A stretch of DNA of 64,000 bases, from contig JASPKZ010007294.1 in NCBI GenBank assembly GCA_030220185.1, positions 1,252,001-1,316,000 of the forward strand, read 5' to 3'. This document shows, piece by piece, positions 45,306-56,640 of this stretch. Every line of letters starts with the position of its first letter. Position 1 is the first letter of the stretch. The translations under genes were made by a program, and so were the position numbers. This DNA comes from Diploptera punctata. Lineage: Eukaryota; Arthropoda; Insecta; Blattodea; Blaberidae. The notes under the pieces were generated by a model that saw only the letters and a list, made by a program, of their open reading frames with translations, was not told where the DNA came from and searched no databases.

Positions 45306-45376
45306 GATTTCCAAATTATCGATAAATTCACGACACACGAAATGAGGAGTGAATTTATCTAGATAATTTGGAAATC
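45306..45376. repeat. Perfect-stem hairpin
   Basis: GATTTCCAAATTATC-GATAAATTCAC (45306-45331) is followed 17 bases later by GTGAATTTATC-TA-GATAATTTGGAAATC (45349-45376), its reverse complement apart from a 2-base bulge. Could be a miRNA-like or fold-back remnant; no function is claimed. Confidence 0.85.
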
Positions 45377-45974
45377 AAGAGTGGCAATTGTTAGGACTAT
45401 TTAACGAATAAAATAAAGCTTTTTACTCACAAATCATTATTTAAATATAGTTATTTTAAAATAGTTATATATTTAATGTAAGCGGCGATGTTTGAAAACA
45501 AATGAGAAACGATTGGTACGCTTAATTTGCTTCTTTTGTTCATCACTGCAACCAGATTATATTATTTATTGCCAAAGGAACGCAATATTGTAAGAATGCA
45601 CTCTAGTGGAGAAAAAAATGAAACACATCAAACTGCATATTTACTCTATGATGTAAATATGACAACTATATTTTTCTGGATTGTTATTAACTGGAAAAAC
45701 AAAATAATAAAGTGCAAACAGTGGTTTCTTTTTTTTTTTTTGATGGTATAATCAATTGCTACAAATGTTTTTATATTAACTCCCACATGCGCTACGTGTT
45801 GACATTCATGCACTATATATATATAATCTGGTAGCCGTATTTCTTGGAGGGTCAGTCACTGCAAAATAATGCTATGACTTATTTAGAATGTTAAAACGGA
45901 GGTGCTTTCTTTATTATGATAAACTTTAGTTGGTAAATTCTAGGCGAAACACGATTGTGATTGTTTGTAAATCA

Positions 45975-46450
45975 ATACATAATAGTTTTAATAAACTAAA
46001 ACAACACGCTTTATTAGAAATCGAACTAAAAAATGAAAAATAATTTTAATTTCCAATACGCTTGGGATAAAATTAAAGTGGTCAACAAAAAAATCATCTC
46101 CAACACACAAAGAATAAAACTAGAGTAATTAACAAAATGAAAATAATTTTACCATTAAAAGCGTGGGCTGCTTTTTATGATTTTTACATTTTCTTCTTAG
46201 AGACTTTTTTACCAATATCTGTTTATTATCAAATATAATAATTGATATAGAGCACCCCACGCTTTTGATGGTAACATTATTTTCTTTTTGTTGATAACTC
46301 CAGTTTTATTATACATGTGTTGGAGATGATTTTTTTGTTGACCACTTTAATTTTATCCCAATGCGTGTTGGCGATTAAAATTATTTTTCATTTTTTAGTT
46401 GGATTTTATAATAAAGCGGGTTTTTTAGTTTTTTAAAACTATTATTTATT
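45975..46450. mobile_element. Fold-back (MITE-like) element with ~190-bp inverted arms
   Basis: The left arm (about 45975-46168) and right arm (about 46258-46450) are reverse complements with roughly one mismatch in ten. Shared blocks include GGGATAAAATTAAAGTGGTC and CAACAAAAAAATCATCTCCA, CTAAAAAATGAAAAATAATT and AAAGCGTGGG. The loop is only about 90 bp. No ORF. This fits a fold-back or non-autonomous DNA transposon. TSD not determined. Confidence 0.88.
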
Positions 46451-46547
46451 TCTTAGTTTTAATATTTTACAGAATAAGATAAAAATGTAAATATCTTTAA
46501 ATTCGATACTATTGTAGTATGAGCTAAAAGTAATAGTCTCTAAAAAA

Positions 46548-46638
46548 TCCACCCAGCCGGATTTGAACCAGCGACCTATGGATTACTGAAATTATATACC
46601 ACTACAGTTCACCGCTCTACCAACTGAGTTCTTACAAC
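46548..46638 (-). pseudogene. tRNA-Tyr (GUA) pseudogene with intron
   Basis: Minus strand: CTCAGTTGGTAGAGCGG (A box and D arm), GTGAACTGTAG (anticodon GTA), an insert of 18 bases at the position of the tRNA-Tyr intron, ATCCATAGGTCGCTGGTTCA (3' anticodon stem, variable loop, B box start) and AATCCGGC. TTTTTT directly follows, as a Pol III terminator. The body matches the eukaryotic tRNA-Tyr pattern from memory. The acceptor arms (GTTGTAA and TGGGTGG) do not pair and the anticodon stem has one A-C mismatch. So it is a pseudogene or the head of a tRNA-Tyr-derived SINE. Confidence 0.72.
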
Positions 46639-46691
46639 GATTGACTAAAAAGTCGATACGTCCGCAACCTATTATACAAGTTTTCAATTTT

Positions 46692-47165
46692 TTTTATTTT
46701 CTGATGATTCTGGCCAGGATTGTAGAAACAAAATATGAAATTATTGTATTGCCACCGGTCCTTTACAAGCATACAATGTTTCATGTCGATCCAATGTTAC
46801 TAAGTGGGTGAAAATCGTCTTCAAAGATTCCATAGATGCAAATACACCTTTTTTGATTTTGTGACGATTTTGGCCAGGATTTTAGAAACAAATATGAAAA
46901 TATGGTATTGTCACGGGTTCTTTACAAGAATACAAAGTTTCAAGTCAATCCAATGTTTCTAAGTGGATAAAAATCATATTCAAAGATTCCGTTACATAGA
47001 TACAAAGACACTTTTTTGATATTCTGATGATTCTGGCCAGGATTTTAGAAAATAAATATGAAATTATTGTATTAGCACGGGTCTTTACTAGTATATAAGT
47101 TTCAAGTCGATCCAATGATTTTAAGTGGGTGAAAATCGCGTTGATATATTCCGTCACATATATAT
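46692..47165. repeat. Tandem ~161-bp repeat, about three copies
   Basis: TGGCCAGGAT occurs at 46711, 46871 and 47034 (spacings 160 and 163). Each unit carries GGCCAGGATT(G/T)TAGAAA, ATGAAATTATTGTATT, CAAGT(C)GATCCAATG, AAGTGGGTGAAAATC and AAAGATTCC. The last unit ends in TTCCGTCACATATATATATA and leads directly into the GATA array. Units are diverged by about 15-20 percent by eye. Confidence 0.88.
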
Positions 47166-47170
47166 ATATA

Positions 47171-47394
<224 letters not shown>

Positions 47395-47496
47395 GGTCAA
47401 GCTTATATAAAGCGTGTAAAAATCATTGAAATGTGATTGGTCATTGACTCCCATTTGGGGCATGAGTTAAATAGTCTTTAAAAATCTATCTATAGT

Positions 47497-47789
47497 GTTT
47501 TGCCCTAGGGCAGGTCTTTCATTTTCTTGAAATGTTTTGCAGCTTTACTAGGGAATTATAGTTGTGGTAGCTTCCAGTTGCTTTCCACACTGGGGATGAT
47601 AATGGTGATGATAAGGGTGATGATGACCAGATGACGTTCGGGAACGTTTTGGGCCTCAAGGCTACCTGACATTTGTGTTAGAAATGAGGGAAAACACGGT
47701 AAAAACCTCACCCAGGAAGTTTGTCCTAATCGGGATTCGAACCGGAGCCCGCTGCTTGACAAGGCAGCACGCTAATCTATAGCATCTAA
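47497..47789 (-). mobile_element. tRNA-derived SINE, near full length
   Basis: Minus strand: ATTAGCGTGCTGCCTTGTCA, B box GGTTCGAATCC near 47735, CTGGGTGAGGTTTTTACCG, ACAAATGTCAGGTAGCC, the CATCATC stretch, the GTGTGGAAAGCAACTGGAAG block and the tail AAAGACCTGCCC near 47510. Same family as the element at 1775, in opposite orientation; the first ~15 bases are diverged. Confidence 0.87.
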
Positions 47790-47799
47790 AACGTTAAAA

Positions 47800-49970
47800 G
47801 TATGGACAGTAATATCCAATAAATTGAATCAAAATAGTTAAGTTATAAGTTTAAATTATGATTTCTGTATTTATTATGTTATACTAATACGTTCGCTCTG
47901 TGAAGTAAATGATTAAAAGCACAAAAGTTTAGTGGTGGGACACAGTTGTGATGTGACTCGTGAATACACTCCAGGCTATTTACAACGCTCCTGAACTTTG
48001 TTGTTGTTGCAATTGAATCATTGTGCACCCACAGTTTGCATTTTGTTTAGATCACGGTGTTTTATTGTCCAGTCGAGTTGCCAAGAGTATAACCCACTGT
48101 GAATGTGGGATGAGTATTATTAGGTTACCTTCAACATTCCTCCCTCTTTGCATTCCCAAATTCCACGTATTTAATTATTTTAAAATATGTTTATTACTTT
48201 CTTTGAAAACAAACAGTTAAGTAAATTAAATGAGAATAACCAACCTCATTTTTATGAGCTGCACTATATCCTTGTACTTAGCATAGGCCGAAGCATATCG
48301 CATTGATACCTCATGTATTTGTTTACTGTGTCATGTTCTAGATTCGAAATTCGAGTACGAATTTAGCCATTACAATTTTTTTTCTAGTCATGAAAATTAT
48401 AAGTGTTGGTTTTATTTATAGCTTGAAATCTTCAGAATAGTGCCATTGAGATTATCGTAGTTAAATAAGTTTGTGATATAAACATTCTTAAAGTTCCTAA
48501 ACATAGTAGATAATCCAATACATCGCGCTTAGCCTCTTTCAGATGGATGCAATTATCAGGAAACTTTTTCATAGTTATGGCATCACGGAGCTGTCAGTCT
48601 AAGATGGGATATTTTTACGGTAGTGTAACAATTGCATCTTGCGACCATAGATCAGAATTTGATATTATTGGGCCTTGATATGTTATACTTTGTATTGCAG
48701 GTTCGCTTGTAAAAAATCTGAAACTGTGCCTAGAGTAAGAAGGAATTAGCCATTCACTAGTCACATGAAATTGCGTACTTCTTTCCTTAAGGCTTTAACT
48801 ATTCAGGATATTCTAAATTCCCATTACAAATTTTCAGGACTTATAGCCTATTGCGAACCAAGATGATTGTATTCTGCACAAGAACTGATGTCCGACAACT
48901 TACCATTCCCCGCTACAAGCAAAACACCAGTACAACGCCTGATGAAATTTCCCTCCTACGTTTGTTCTCCATTACACGTGAGCCACTTAAAATCATTTGA
49001 TTTGACGAAAATACTTATTCACACGCAGGCATGTATGTTGAACTGAAAAATGTACATAATTTTAATGCCAAATTTTGTAGTTTTGGATATTTATTTGCAG
49101 ATGTGCACCAAAATGTTTCATAGGTAATAATAACTGATGGTACTTCCTTAAATATGTCTGGTTTTTAATAATTTCCTCACTTCTGTAATAATCACTAAAC
49201 AACCTCGCATTGTAATATAGGCTACTATTATTGTATTCATTATTTTTATTTTATTGTTGCATCTATAACATTAATTATAATTTTTATAGACCAAACGCTA
49301 TGAAACGTTACTATGTTGTGATTGCTGATCGAAGAACTGTGATATTTATTCTGTTTGTCTATTTTAATCCCACCTGCATAGCGGCTACGATTATTTAAAT
49401 GTATCCGCGTTTAAAGTGCGTAAACTCGCTGAGGGTTATCAAAGCTGCACATTCTTGGAACTCAATGGTCTCCAGTTGTAGGGGGTCTTCCTTGATGTTA
49501 AAATCTGCTTCAGCCTCACTGATCCAACCACCGTTGATTTCCAAAGAGTAAATATTCATGAAAACCTGTACTACATTGCTGATTTGTTTAAATCTTTGAA
49601 TCTCAGCTAATAAACCAGTTATAATCAAAATAAAATTATTGCAGTCTATTTCTATGTTACTTTGTATCCAAACTTTTAGATGCAATAAAAATCAGCCCGT
49701 TCTGATAAAAAACTGTATATTTTTAGAATATACTTTTCTTTTTTAATTTCCATATTTAACGTCATCCAACACAAAACACAAACAATTCCAATAATGAATA
49801 ATATAAATTAATTGAAAACAAAAGGAAGTCGGTAATGTGCGCCATAGATATGCGTGCTCGACCATACGCAGTATTGCCAACCGAGTCAACAATAATACTA
49901 TCATGGCAACTGGTTTTATTTAACGTTTAACAGGGTTTAAAATTTTGTATTCATTCGATATTTAACCGGT
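47800..49970. other. Intergenic; one unidentified ORF (49,395-49,685, minus)
   Basis: No recognisable repeat. A 96-codon minus-strand frame (contains GGWISEAEADFNIKEDPLQL) is longer than most chance ORFs here and moderately acidic, but it has no motif that I know and no splice context that I could confirm. Confidence 0.4.
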
Positions 49971-49974
49971 CCGG

Positions 49975-50035
49975 AAACCAAAGCCCCAGGATCCGAATCC
50001 GGTCAGCGGTCCGCCAATTGGTGACCCCTGTACCA
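49975..50035. repeat. Possible hAT-type terminal sequence
   Basis: GTCAGCGGTCCGCCAATTGG followed by TGACCCCTGTA. Read from the other strand, CAGGGGTCACCAATTGGCGG resembles hAT terminal inverted repeats (CAGGGGTC/CAGTGGTC type). No partner end or transposase was found. Confidence 0.3.
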
Positions 50036-50059
50036 GAGAATGCAATCAAATCTTTATAG

Positions 50060-50140
50060 GTCGAAGAAGGGCTACAACTCAGTAGTATTAGTAACACGCT
50101 CCATTGGGCAAAATTATGAAATTGGAAATGGAAGTAAACA
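50060..50140 (+). pseudogene. Small RTE-type LINE fragment, opposite orientation
   Basis: AAGGGCTACAACTCAGTAGT matches the GGCCTACAACTCAATGG (LQLNGI) region of the RTE LINE, and AATTGGAAATGGAAGTAAAC matches GGACTGGAAGTAAATATC (GLEVNI), with about 60 bases missing between. It abuts the minus-strand 3' end of the larger RTE element tail-to-tail. Confidence 0.55.
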
Positions 50141-50146
50141 TAATAC

Positions 50147-50196
50147 TTACTTACTCACTGACACTATCGAACCCGTAGATTCATGGCCGCACGGAC

Positions 50197-50200
<4 letters not shown>
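50147..50200 (-). mobile_element. 3' end of the RTE-type LINE, separated by a nested CR1-like LINE
   Basis: Minus strand GTCCGTGCGGCCATGAATCT ACGGGTTCGATAGTGTCAGTGAG (given in two pieces) is the natural continuation of the RTE ORF end at 51328. The copy at 28300-28345 shows the same order (AGCGCGCCCATGAATCTACG and AGTGCCAGTGAG) without interruption. CATAA borders the insert on both sides. Confidence 0.82.
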
Positions 50201-50265
<65 letters not shown>

Positions 50266-51323
50266 GCTTTATTTTACCTGGCAGAGTTAAGGCCTTAAGG
50301 CCTTGTCTACCACTCAACCAGGTTTAAAAAACAATACAAACAAAAAATAGTCTTAAATCTAAATTACAATATATATCTATAAATATAAACGATTACAAGT
50401 TATGAACACAATACAATTAATATTTATAATGTATTTTGATTTACTCTAAATTTAACGAATTAAATATATATGTACAATATATATAAAAAACAGGAAAAGA
50501 TTAATGACATAGTATAAAATTAAATAAATAGAGAAAAATTAATTATTAGACAACAGGTAACTGTATAAGCGTGACTTAAAGGTACCAAGTGTGGGGCAAC
50601 CCCTGATATCTTGAGGAAGGAGATTCCAGGAGCGGGCAGAGGCTACTGTGAAGGAAGTAGAATAGGAGGAAGTGCTATGAAGAGGAATTGTTAGCAGACT
50701 GCTATCTTGTGATCTAGTGTCAATATTGTGGTAAGAGGATAACTTCTCAAATCTAGACGCCAGGTAAGTAGGGATGTAGGAATTCAGAAGCTTGAAAAGT
50801 AGTGAAAGAGAGTGCAATTTACGTCTGTCAGTAAGACGGAGCCAAGAGAGGTTATTAAAGTGTTCGGAAATATGGTCATAACGGCGGATATTGAAAATGA
50901 ATCGAACGCAAGCATTATGAACACGCTGCAGTCTCTGCGACAAGTCATAGTTTAGATCATTATATATAATGTCACAATAATCGAAGTGTGGTAACACAAG
51001 ATTCTGCACAAGGATTTGTTTTTAACGAAACTGGGAGAAAATTCTTTAAACGTCTAAGATAATGTAAGATGGAGAAAGTCTTTTTTACATATGTGTTTCA
51101 CTTGTGTTTGCCAGGTTAGATTTGCGTCTAGATGTAGTCCAAGATCTATTATTGAAGAAGAATAAGGGATAATTATATTATTTATAGTAATGTTTGGTAG
51201 TGTAGATATGTCAAAGGTTGTAAGCAGTCTTTGTTGTCCCATTAGAATTACTTGTGACTTGTTAGGATTTAGATTTAGACCGATACTTGAAGACCAGTTA
51301 AAGATGGATATGAGATCGTCATT
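50201..51323 (-). mobile_element. CR1/L2-like LINE, 5'-truncated, nested in the RTE LINE
   Basis: Minus strand from 51323: DLISIFNWSSSIGLNLNPNK, VILMGQQRLLTTFDIST and SIIDLGLHLDANLTWQTQV (RT thumb). A frameshift near 51040 follows, then the 156-codon frame 51009-50539: LVLPHFDYCDIIYNDLNY, RLQRVHNACVRFIFNIRR, HSLSLLFKLLNSYIPTYLA and ARSWNLLPQDIRGCPTLG, ending in YSYLLSNN. The 3' UTR has GGTTGAGTGGTAGACAAGGC, then CTTAAGGCCTTAACTCTGCC, then (TTA)n (50265-50201). The palindrome AAGGCCTTAAGGCCTT could form a hairpin recognised by the RT. Few lesions, so relatively young. Confidence 0.88.
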
Positions 51324-53108
51324 CATAAGCTCTCCATAAATCCCTACCCTGAGCTAATGCCTTCCAATCATTCCCTGTATAGTCTACTTCCCACAAATCA
51401 TAGTTGATGTTATTTTCCCACCTCATTCTTGGCCTACCAACTGGGCATTTTCCCTCTGGTTTTCCTACAAGAAGCTTCCATGCAAGACTTTCATTCCCCA
51501 TACGTGCAACATGTCCTGCCCATCGCAGTCTACTAGACTTAACTGTACTTATTATATGTGGCTTCCTATAAAGACCATGTAGTTCATTGTTAAGTAGTTT
51601 TCTCCATTCACCTGTCTGTTCATCTCTCTTTGGTCCAAACATTTTCCTAAATATTTTATTCTCAAATACTTGTAATCTCCTTTCCTCCCTTAAAGTAAGA
51701 GTCCTTGTTTCGCACCCATATAGTATAACTGGTAGAATAATAGTTTTATATATTTTCAGTTTAACGTTTTGTGAAAGGGGTTGGGACATCAAGAGTCTCT
51801 GCAATGCATAATAGCATGCATTTCCAGAATTGAGCCTATGTTTAATTTCTTTGTGCATCTCATTCCTATTTGTGATTATTGTTCCTAGGTATTTGAATTC
51901 AGCCACTTCCTCAAAATTTCCCTCATTTGTCATTAGCTGTCCATTTCCATTATATAATGTATATCTATGTGTGACTATATATTTAGTTTTATTGATATTT
52001 ACTTCCAGTCCTAAGTTCTTAGTGTTACTAAATAGTGTGTGCGTATTGTCCTCTAGTATCTCCTCACTATCAGCGAACAATACTACATCATCAGCATAAA
52101 CTAACAGTTTATTAATACCATTCAGTTGTAAGCTTTCCTCATTCTCTAAAGATTTAATGACATGCTCTAGTACAAAATTAAATAGTAGAGGAGATAGTGT
52201 ATCTCCTTCCTTCAACCCATTCTGGATTTCAAAAGAGTCCGAAAACTCTTTGCCTACACGCACCCTACTCTTTGTGCCATTTAGACACATTCGTGTAAGT
52301 CTAACTAACTTTTTAGGAATTCCGAACTCCAGCAGGATACTATATAACTTCTCCCTCTTAATTGAATCATATGCTTTTTTGAAGTCTACATATAGGTAAT
52401 GTACAGTACCATTATATTCCCATTTCTTTTCTAAAATCTGTCTTATACTAAAAATCTGATCTGTTGTAGACCTGTTTCTTCTCAATGCACATTGATGATC
52501 TCCTAGAATGTCATCAATATAGGGAGTAAGTCTGTTTACTAATATATTTTTTAGAATTTTGTACGATGTTGAAAGTAATGAGATGCCCCTGTAGTTGTTG
52601 CAATCAGTTTCATCTCCTTTCTTAAAAATAAGTACGATAATTGATTCTTTCCATTCATCTGGAAGAGCTTGCTTTTCCCAAATCATACTAAGCAACCAGC
52701 GTATCTTGTCCATCAATTTTTCTCCCCCTGCTTTTATCAGTTCTGCTGGGATCTCATCTGAACCTGATGCTTTATACATCCTCAATTTTTCGTTCGCCAT
52801 TTCAACCTCTAATGCACTTGGTTCTGCGACTAGCATTTCTGCTGTCTGTAAATTATCCTCCTCAATGTCCTGTTCTGTATGTACATTTAATAGCTGATTA
52901 AAGTAAGTTTTCCATCTATTTAATATACTCCTGGAATCTGCAATCATATCCCCATTTTCATTCCGAATTATGTTTGTTCTAGCCTGAAACCCTTTCTTCT
53001 CTATACTAATTCCCTGATATAATTCTCTAATGTTCCTATTTTTTGCATTCATTTCAAAATCATTATTCTTCTTTCTCAAATATTCCCTCTTTTTCTCTTT
53101 AGTAACTT
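51324..53108 (-). pseudogene. RTE-type LINE reverse transcriptase (586 open codons)
   Basis: Open frame 53079-51319. Motifs in order: LRMYKASGSDEIPAELIKAG, LPDEWKESIIVLIFKKGDET, CNNYRGISLLSTSYKILKNI, DDILGDHQCALRRNRSTTDQ, HYLYVDFKKAYDSIKREKL (catalytic Asp), NGLKEGDTLSPLLFNFVLEH, KLLVYADDVVLFADSEEIL (YADD), AEFKYLGTIITNRNEMHKE, LPVILYGCETRTLTLREERR, RLRWAGHVARMGNES and VGRPRMRWENN. The C-terminal YGCETxTL/RWAGHVARM/GRPRMRW segment is shared, in form, by most LINEs here. The RT core itself has no stop. The last residues are displaced to 50147-50200 by the CR1-like insertion. Confidence 0.9.
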
Positions 53109-54330
53109 GGTGGTTTCCGGTCTAATACTACCCAATTGCTCTAAATTTACCTGATTTGGCTCGTGCAACCATTTCATTTTTGCTAGTTTCTTTTCTTTAC
53201 AATGTCGGCACATTCCTCATGAAACCATTTCTTTTTTTTTGCCTCTTTTTTAAACAACCAATGCTTTGTGATGCTGACAATTTAATAGTATCTCTTATAG
53301 CCTCCCATCCTTTATTTATATCAGTTTCTTCTTCGTTTGCCACATTGTCATCTGAAGATTCCAGTACTTCAAATCTATTAGCAATTTTGATTTGGTATTC
53401 TTGCCGCATTTCATCATTTTACAAGTTTTTTAATTCAAATTTTACAGAATCATCTTTAGCATTTGTTCCTCTCATAAGCGATAGCCGTTGTCTGATTTTC
53501 ACTCTGACCAGATGATGATCCGAATTGCTGTCTGTCCCTCTAACTGATCTAACATCGATCATGCTACTGTGCCAGCGTTTATCCACTAATACATGATCTA
53601 TCTGGTTCCGAGTTTCTCCATCTGGGGACGTCCAGGTGTATTTATGAATATCCTTATGCAGAAATATTGTGCTCTTAACAATCAGATTTTTTGATGTGGC
53701 AAATGTGACTAATCTATTCCCGTTGTTGTTACTATCTTCATGAAGACTGCATTTGCCTATTGTTGGTTTGAATATATCTTCCCGCCCCACTTTTGCATTA
53801 AAATCTCCTAAGATAATTTTCATATCATATCATGAAAGGCTATCAATTAAGCATTCTAATTCTTCATAGAACTCATCCTTGATCTTGTCATCTTTATCTT
53901 CTGTGGGGGCATGTACATTTACAATTATAAAATCATGTCGTTTACCCTTTAGAATTATGTATGATACCCTATCACTAACAAACTTAATATCTCGGATAGC
54001 GGATAGGATCCTCCTTCTGACTAAAAAACCTGTTCCAAATTCAGGTCTTTCTGCACCCCCGTAGTATAATGCAAAACTTCCTGATTCCTGACTACCTCCT
54101 CCTGGCCACCTAATTTCCTGTAAAGCGACTATATCCAAGGGCGATTTATCTAATTCCCGCGTTAATATCTCTAGTGCCCCGCTATTGTTTAAAGTCCTAA
54201 CATTCCATGTTCCTAGGAACATGTCCCTGTGATTGAGCCTTTGGCATGGGTTCCCTGAAGTAGTCCCCGCCCGGAGAACCGAATGGTGGACTATTTGACC
54301 TCCGGAAAATTTTACCCCAGTTGAACCCAT
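53109..54330 (-). pseudogene. RTE-type LINE endonuclease and linker, three lesions
   Basis: Similar to the endonuclease best known from CFDP2-like proteins. Frame 54330-53830: FLGTWNVRTLNNSGALEI, LDIVALQEIRWPGGGSQ (catalytic Glu), FGTGFLVRRRIL and FIIVNVHAPTEDKDDKIKDE. A single in-frame stop at 53830-53832 precedes MKIILGDFNAKVGREDIF (53823 on), TWTSPDGETRNQIDHVLVD and GTDSNSDHHLVRVKIRQ (SDH box). Another in-frame stop at 53419 precedes MRQEYQIKIANRFEVLESSD, and a frameshift near 53200 follows FMRNVP. All catalytic boxes of an APE-type endonuclease are present, so the element was intact not long ago. Confidence 0.88.
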
Positions 54331-54450
54331 GTCCGCATTTCTTGACGGTTGTATTTTTACGGTGAAAGATCGTCACTCTTTCGCCCAAGGTACTTTTTTC
54401 GTCTGGCTTATCACCTTCGACCAGTCCGGCATGGGTAACCCTATCGGTAA
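54331..54450 (-). other. RTE-type LINE 5' leader
   Basis: Minus strand ATAGGGTTACCCATGCCGGA, GATAAGCCAGACGAAAAAAG, GAGTGACGATCTTTCACCG. The same leader is found at 27335-27440 (+) and about 23690-23820 (-), so it is a defined part of the element. This copy starts later than the one at 27235, hence is slightly 5'-truncated or diverged. Confidence 0.75.
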
Positions 54451-54499
54451 AAAAAAAAATAACACACAGCAAAATAAAATAAACAAAAGAATATAGAAT

Positions 54500-54860
54500 A
54501 GTTTAATACCAGACTGGAAAAGCTAATTAAATAAATTAGGATATAATATAAACAAAACAAATTTAAGAGAAAATTTCAAAATATACACCGCACTCTGATA
54601 CACAAAGAATTAGTAACAAGGTGAGTGATATAAACAAGGTAATAGTGATGTAATAGTTTAATACCAAAATTAGGAAATAAATAAATTATAATAGGTAAAA
54701 CTAATTTAGGAGAATATTTCGAAGTATGAAACTCACTTTAACATAAAAAAGAATTAATGCAAAGGAGAATTTTGTAAACAAAGTAATATATAATAAATAC
54801 CAAACTGAAGAAAGTAATTAATTAATTCGGAAATAATAATAATATAAACCAAAACAGGTT
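54500..54860. repeat. Diverged tandem repeat, ~140-155 bp, about 2.5 units
   Basis: GTTTAATACCA-type starts recur near 54502, 54656 and 54795. Each is followed by TAATTAAATAAATTAGG-like, TATAAACAAAACA and TTTAGGAGAA-like blocks. It lies just upstream of the RTE LINE leader; a relation to that element is possible but not shown. Confidence 0.55.
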
Positions 54861-54869
54861 ATTACTTAT

Positions 54870-55685
54870 TTACCATTTAAAAAATATATATAATCAATTA
54901 ATTAAAATAATTCAATAAATCAATTAAAAATATTTCAATTAGTAAATTAATTAAAATAATTAATTTAATTACTTTCCTAATTTCTTCTGTGTTTAATTTG
55001 TTCAGAACTAGATTGGATTTAATAATTTCATTGTATAAATCAGGTCCTAAATATCTATTATTAGATCCAGCATTTATTTAGATTTACGAAACATGCTGTA
55101 AAAAAAGTAGTGTTTTGTCTGGTGCTGTGAAAACTTGCATTGTTCTCTTTAAATTCGTTCCTACTTTATGGAAATAATAAACAATGGAGCAAGTCTTTGC
55201 CTGAATTCCTAAAAATAATAATTTATCAAATTAAATGTAATAACTATTATTTAATGTGTACCAGTTTAATCATTATTGCTAATAATATTGCACTAATTGA
55301 AACACATGATATTCCATAAAAAAATAACTTAACAACATTATTTGGCATGCAGAATTCAAGGTAAATTTAATGTGTAGGGTAATTTAAAGGTTTGCACAAA
55401 CAATTTTTTGTAATTAGTTTTTGCAGTAACGTTAGGGGAGAGAGGATAGAATTTTCAATTCCACCCGAACCTAATATTCTGATCACTGATGGAACCAAAA
55501 CTAAGTAAACTGTTCGCAATACATAAATTGGTAAATATGATCGAAGGATGGCTAATTTGTGAACAGATTTACGTAATAATATTACAAAGCAGGGAAACAT
55601 GTTTTTCATATCTTAAATGTTGGTCTGCTATAATACCAAATAGGTACTTTACTTATTTTCATATTTTTAGGGATGTAAACATCTA
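54870..55685. other. AT-rich intergenic, no gene seen
   Basis: Includes AATTAAAT-rich simple sequence at 54890-54970. No coding signal. Confidence 0.5.
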
Positions 55686-55689
55686 TTAC

Positions 55690-56021
55690 AATCCATCCAT
55701 CCATAGAAATTCTGTCCGAGAGCAGGTCTTTCACTGCAATCATAGCATTTTCATGCAGCTTTAGTAGGAAATTATAGGTGTGGTAGCTTCCCGTTGCTTT
55801 CCACACCGGTGAAGGATGATTATATTAATGATAAGGATGATGGTGATGGCCGGATGATTTTCGGGAACGGGTGGGCCCTAAGCTTACTGACATTTATCTT
55901 ACAGGTGAGGAAAAACCCCGAAAAATCCTCACCCAGGAGCCTGTCCCGACCGGCAATCGAACCCGGGCCCGTTGCGTGAAAAGGTACCGTAGCACGCTAC
56001 CTCGAGACCACAGCGGTGGAC
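55690..56021 (-). mobile_element. tRNA-derived SINE, full length
   Basis: Minus strand: GTCCACCGCTGTGGTCTCGA, a B-box GGTTCGATTGCC near 55955, CTGGGTGAGGATTTTTCGGG, TAAATGTCAGTAAGCTTAGG, CATCATCC stretch, GTGTGGAAAGCAACGGGAAG, and tail GAAAGACCTGCTCTCGGACA. Matches the 1775 copy along its whole length. Confidence 0.9.
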
Positions 56022-56339
56022 ACTTACAATATGAGATTGAATTTTGAATTAGATTCTTATTAAATTCTTATTAATCTCTTTTTCATAACGAAAAAGGGGA
56101 TTAATGTAGTTTTCGAGATATTCAAATGTTTTAAATAATAATATAGTAGTTTTTTTTAAATCTGTCCTCCTCAATTAGAATTGATTTTCATTCAAAGAAC
56201 TTCGTTAAATTATTAAACCATGAAGGCCTTTAAAAACGTAAAAATGTGTTCCATCCTCGGCATACTAATTAGTACTGACGTCGGCGTATAATTTATAGGC
56301 CTAATAATGGATTTAGGTCTGTGCATATGTTCTCGTTTA

Positions 56340-56640
56340 GTATGTTTATATTCTTGGCTACTCTTAAAATTTGCATGTTTCTAAGATTCTAATATTGTTG
56401 TTGTTATTCTCTTTGCGCATGATTGTCATGGTATCTTCGATTTTTTAAAAATGATTACCCGTTTGTAATAACTGTTTTGCTAAACTTGATTTTTCTTCGT
56501 TATTAATTCATTTTTAAAAATTTTCATTGTATCTTGTTTAAAATTTCTTGTTGTTTTTCCGATGTACAAGTTGTGGCAATTATTACGTTTTAGTGTATGA
56601 ACGTTTTTATTATTATATGTATCCGTTTTTTCTGTCTTGT
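56340..56640 (-). pseudogene. Decayed PLE GIY-YIG fragment
   Basis: Minus strand reads HTLKRNNCHNLYIGKTTRNF (C-x2-C-like spacing before the YIG motif), then across a frameshift KQ/RYNENF, then SLAKQLLQTGNHFKKIEDTM with TIMRKENNNNNIRILETCKF. This order (YIGxT, RxxEH-like, AxHLxxxxH, IEDIMxIL) is that of PLE GIY-YIG endonucleases. Clearly a different, older PLE than the one at 34.6-37.9 kb. Confidence 0.65.
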
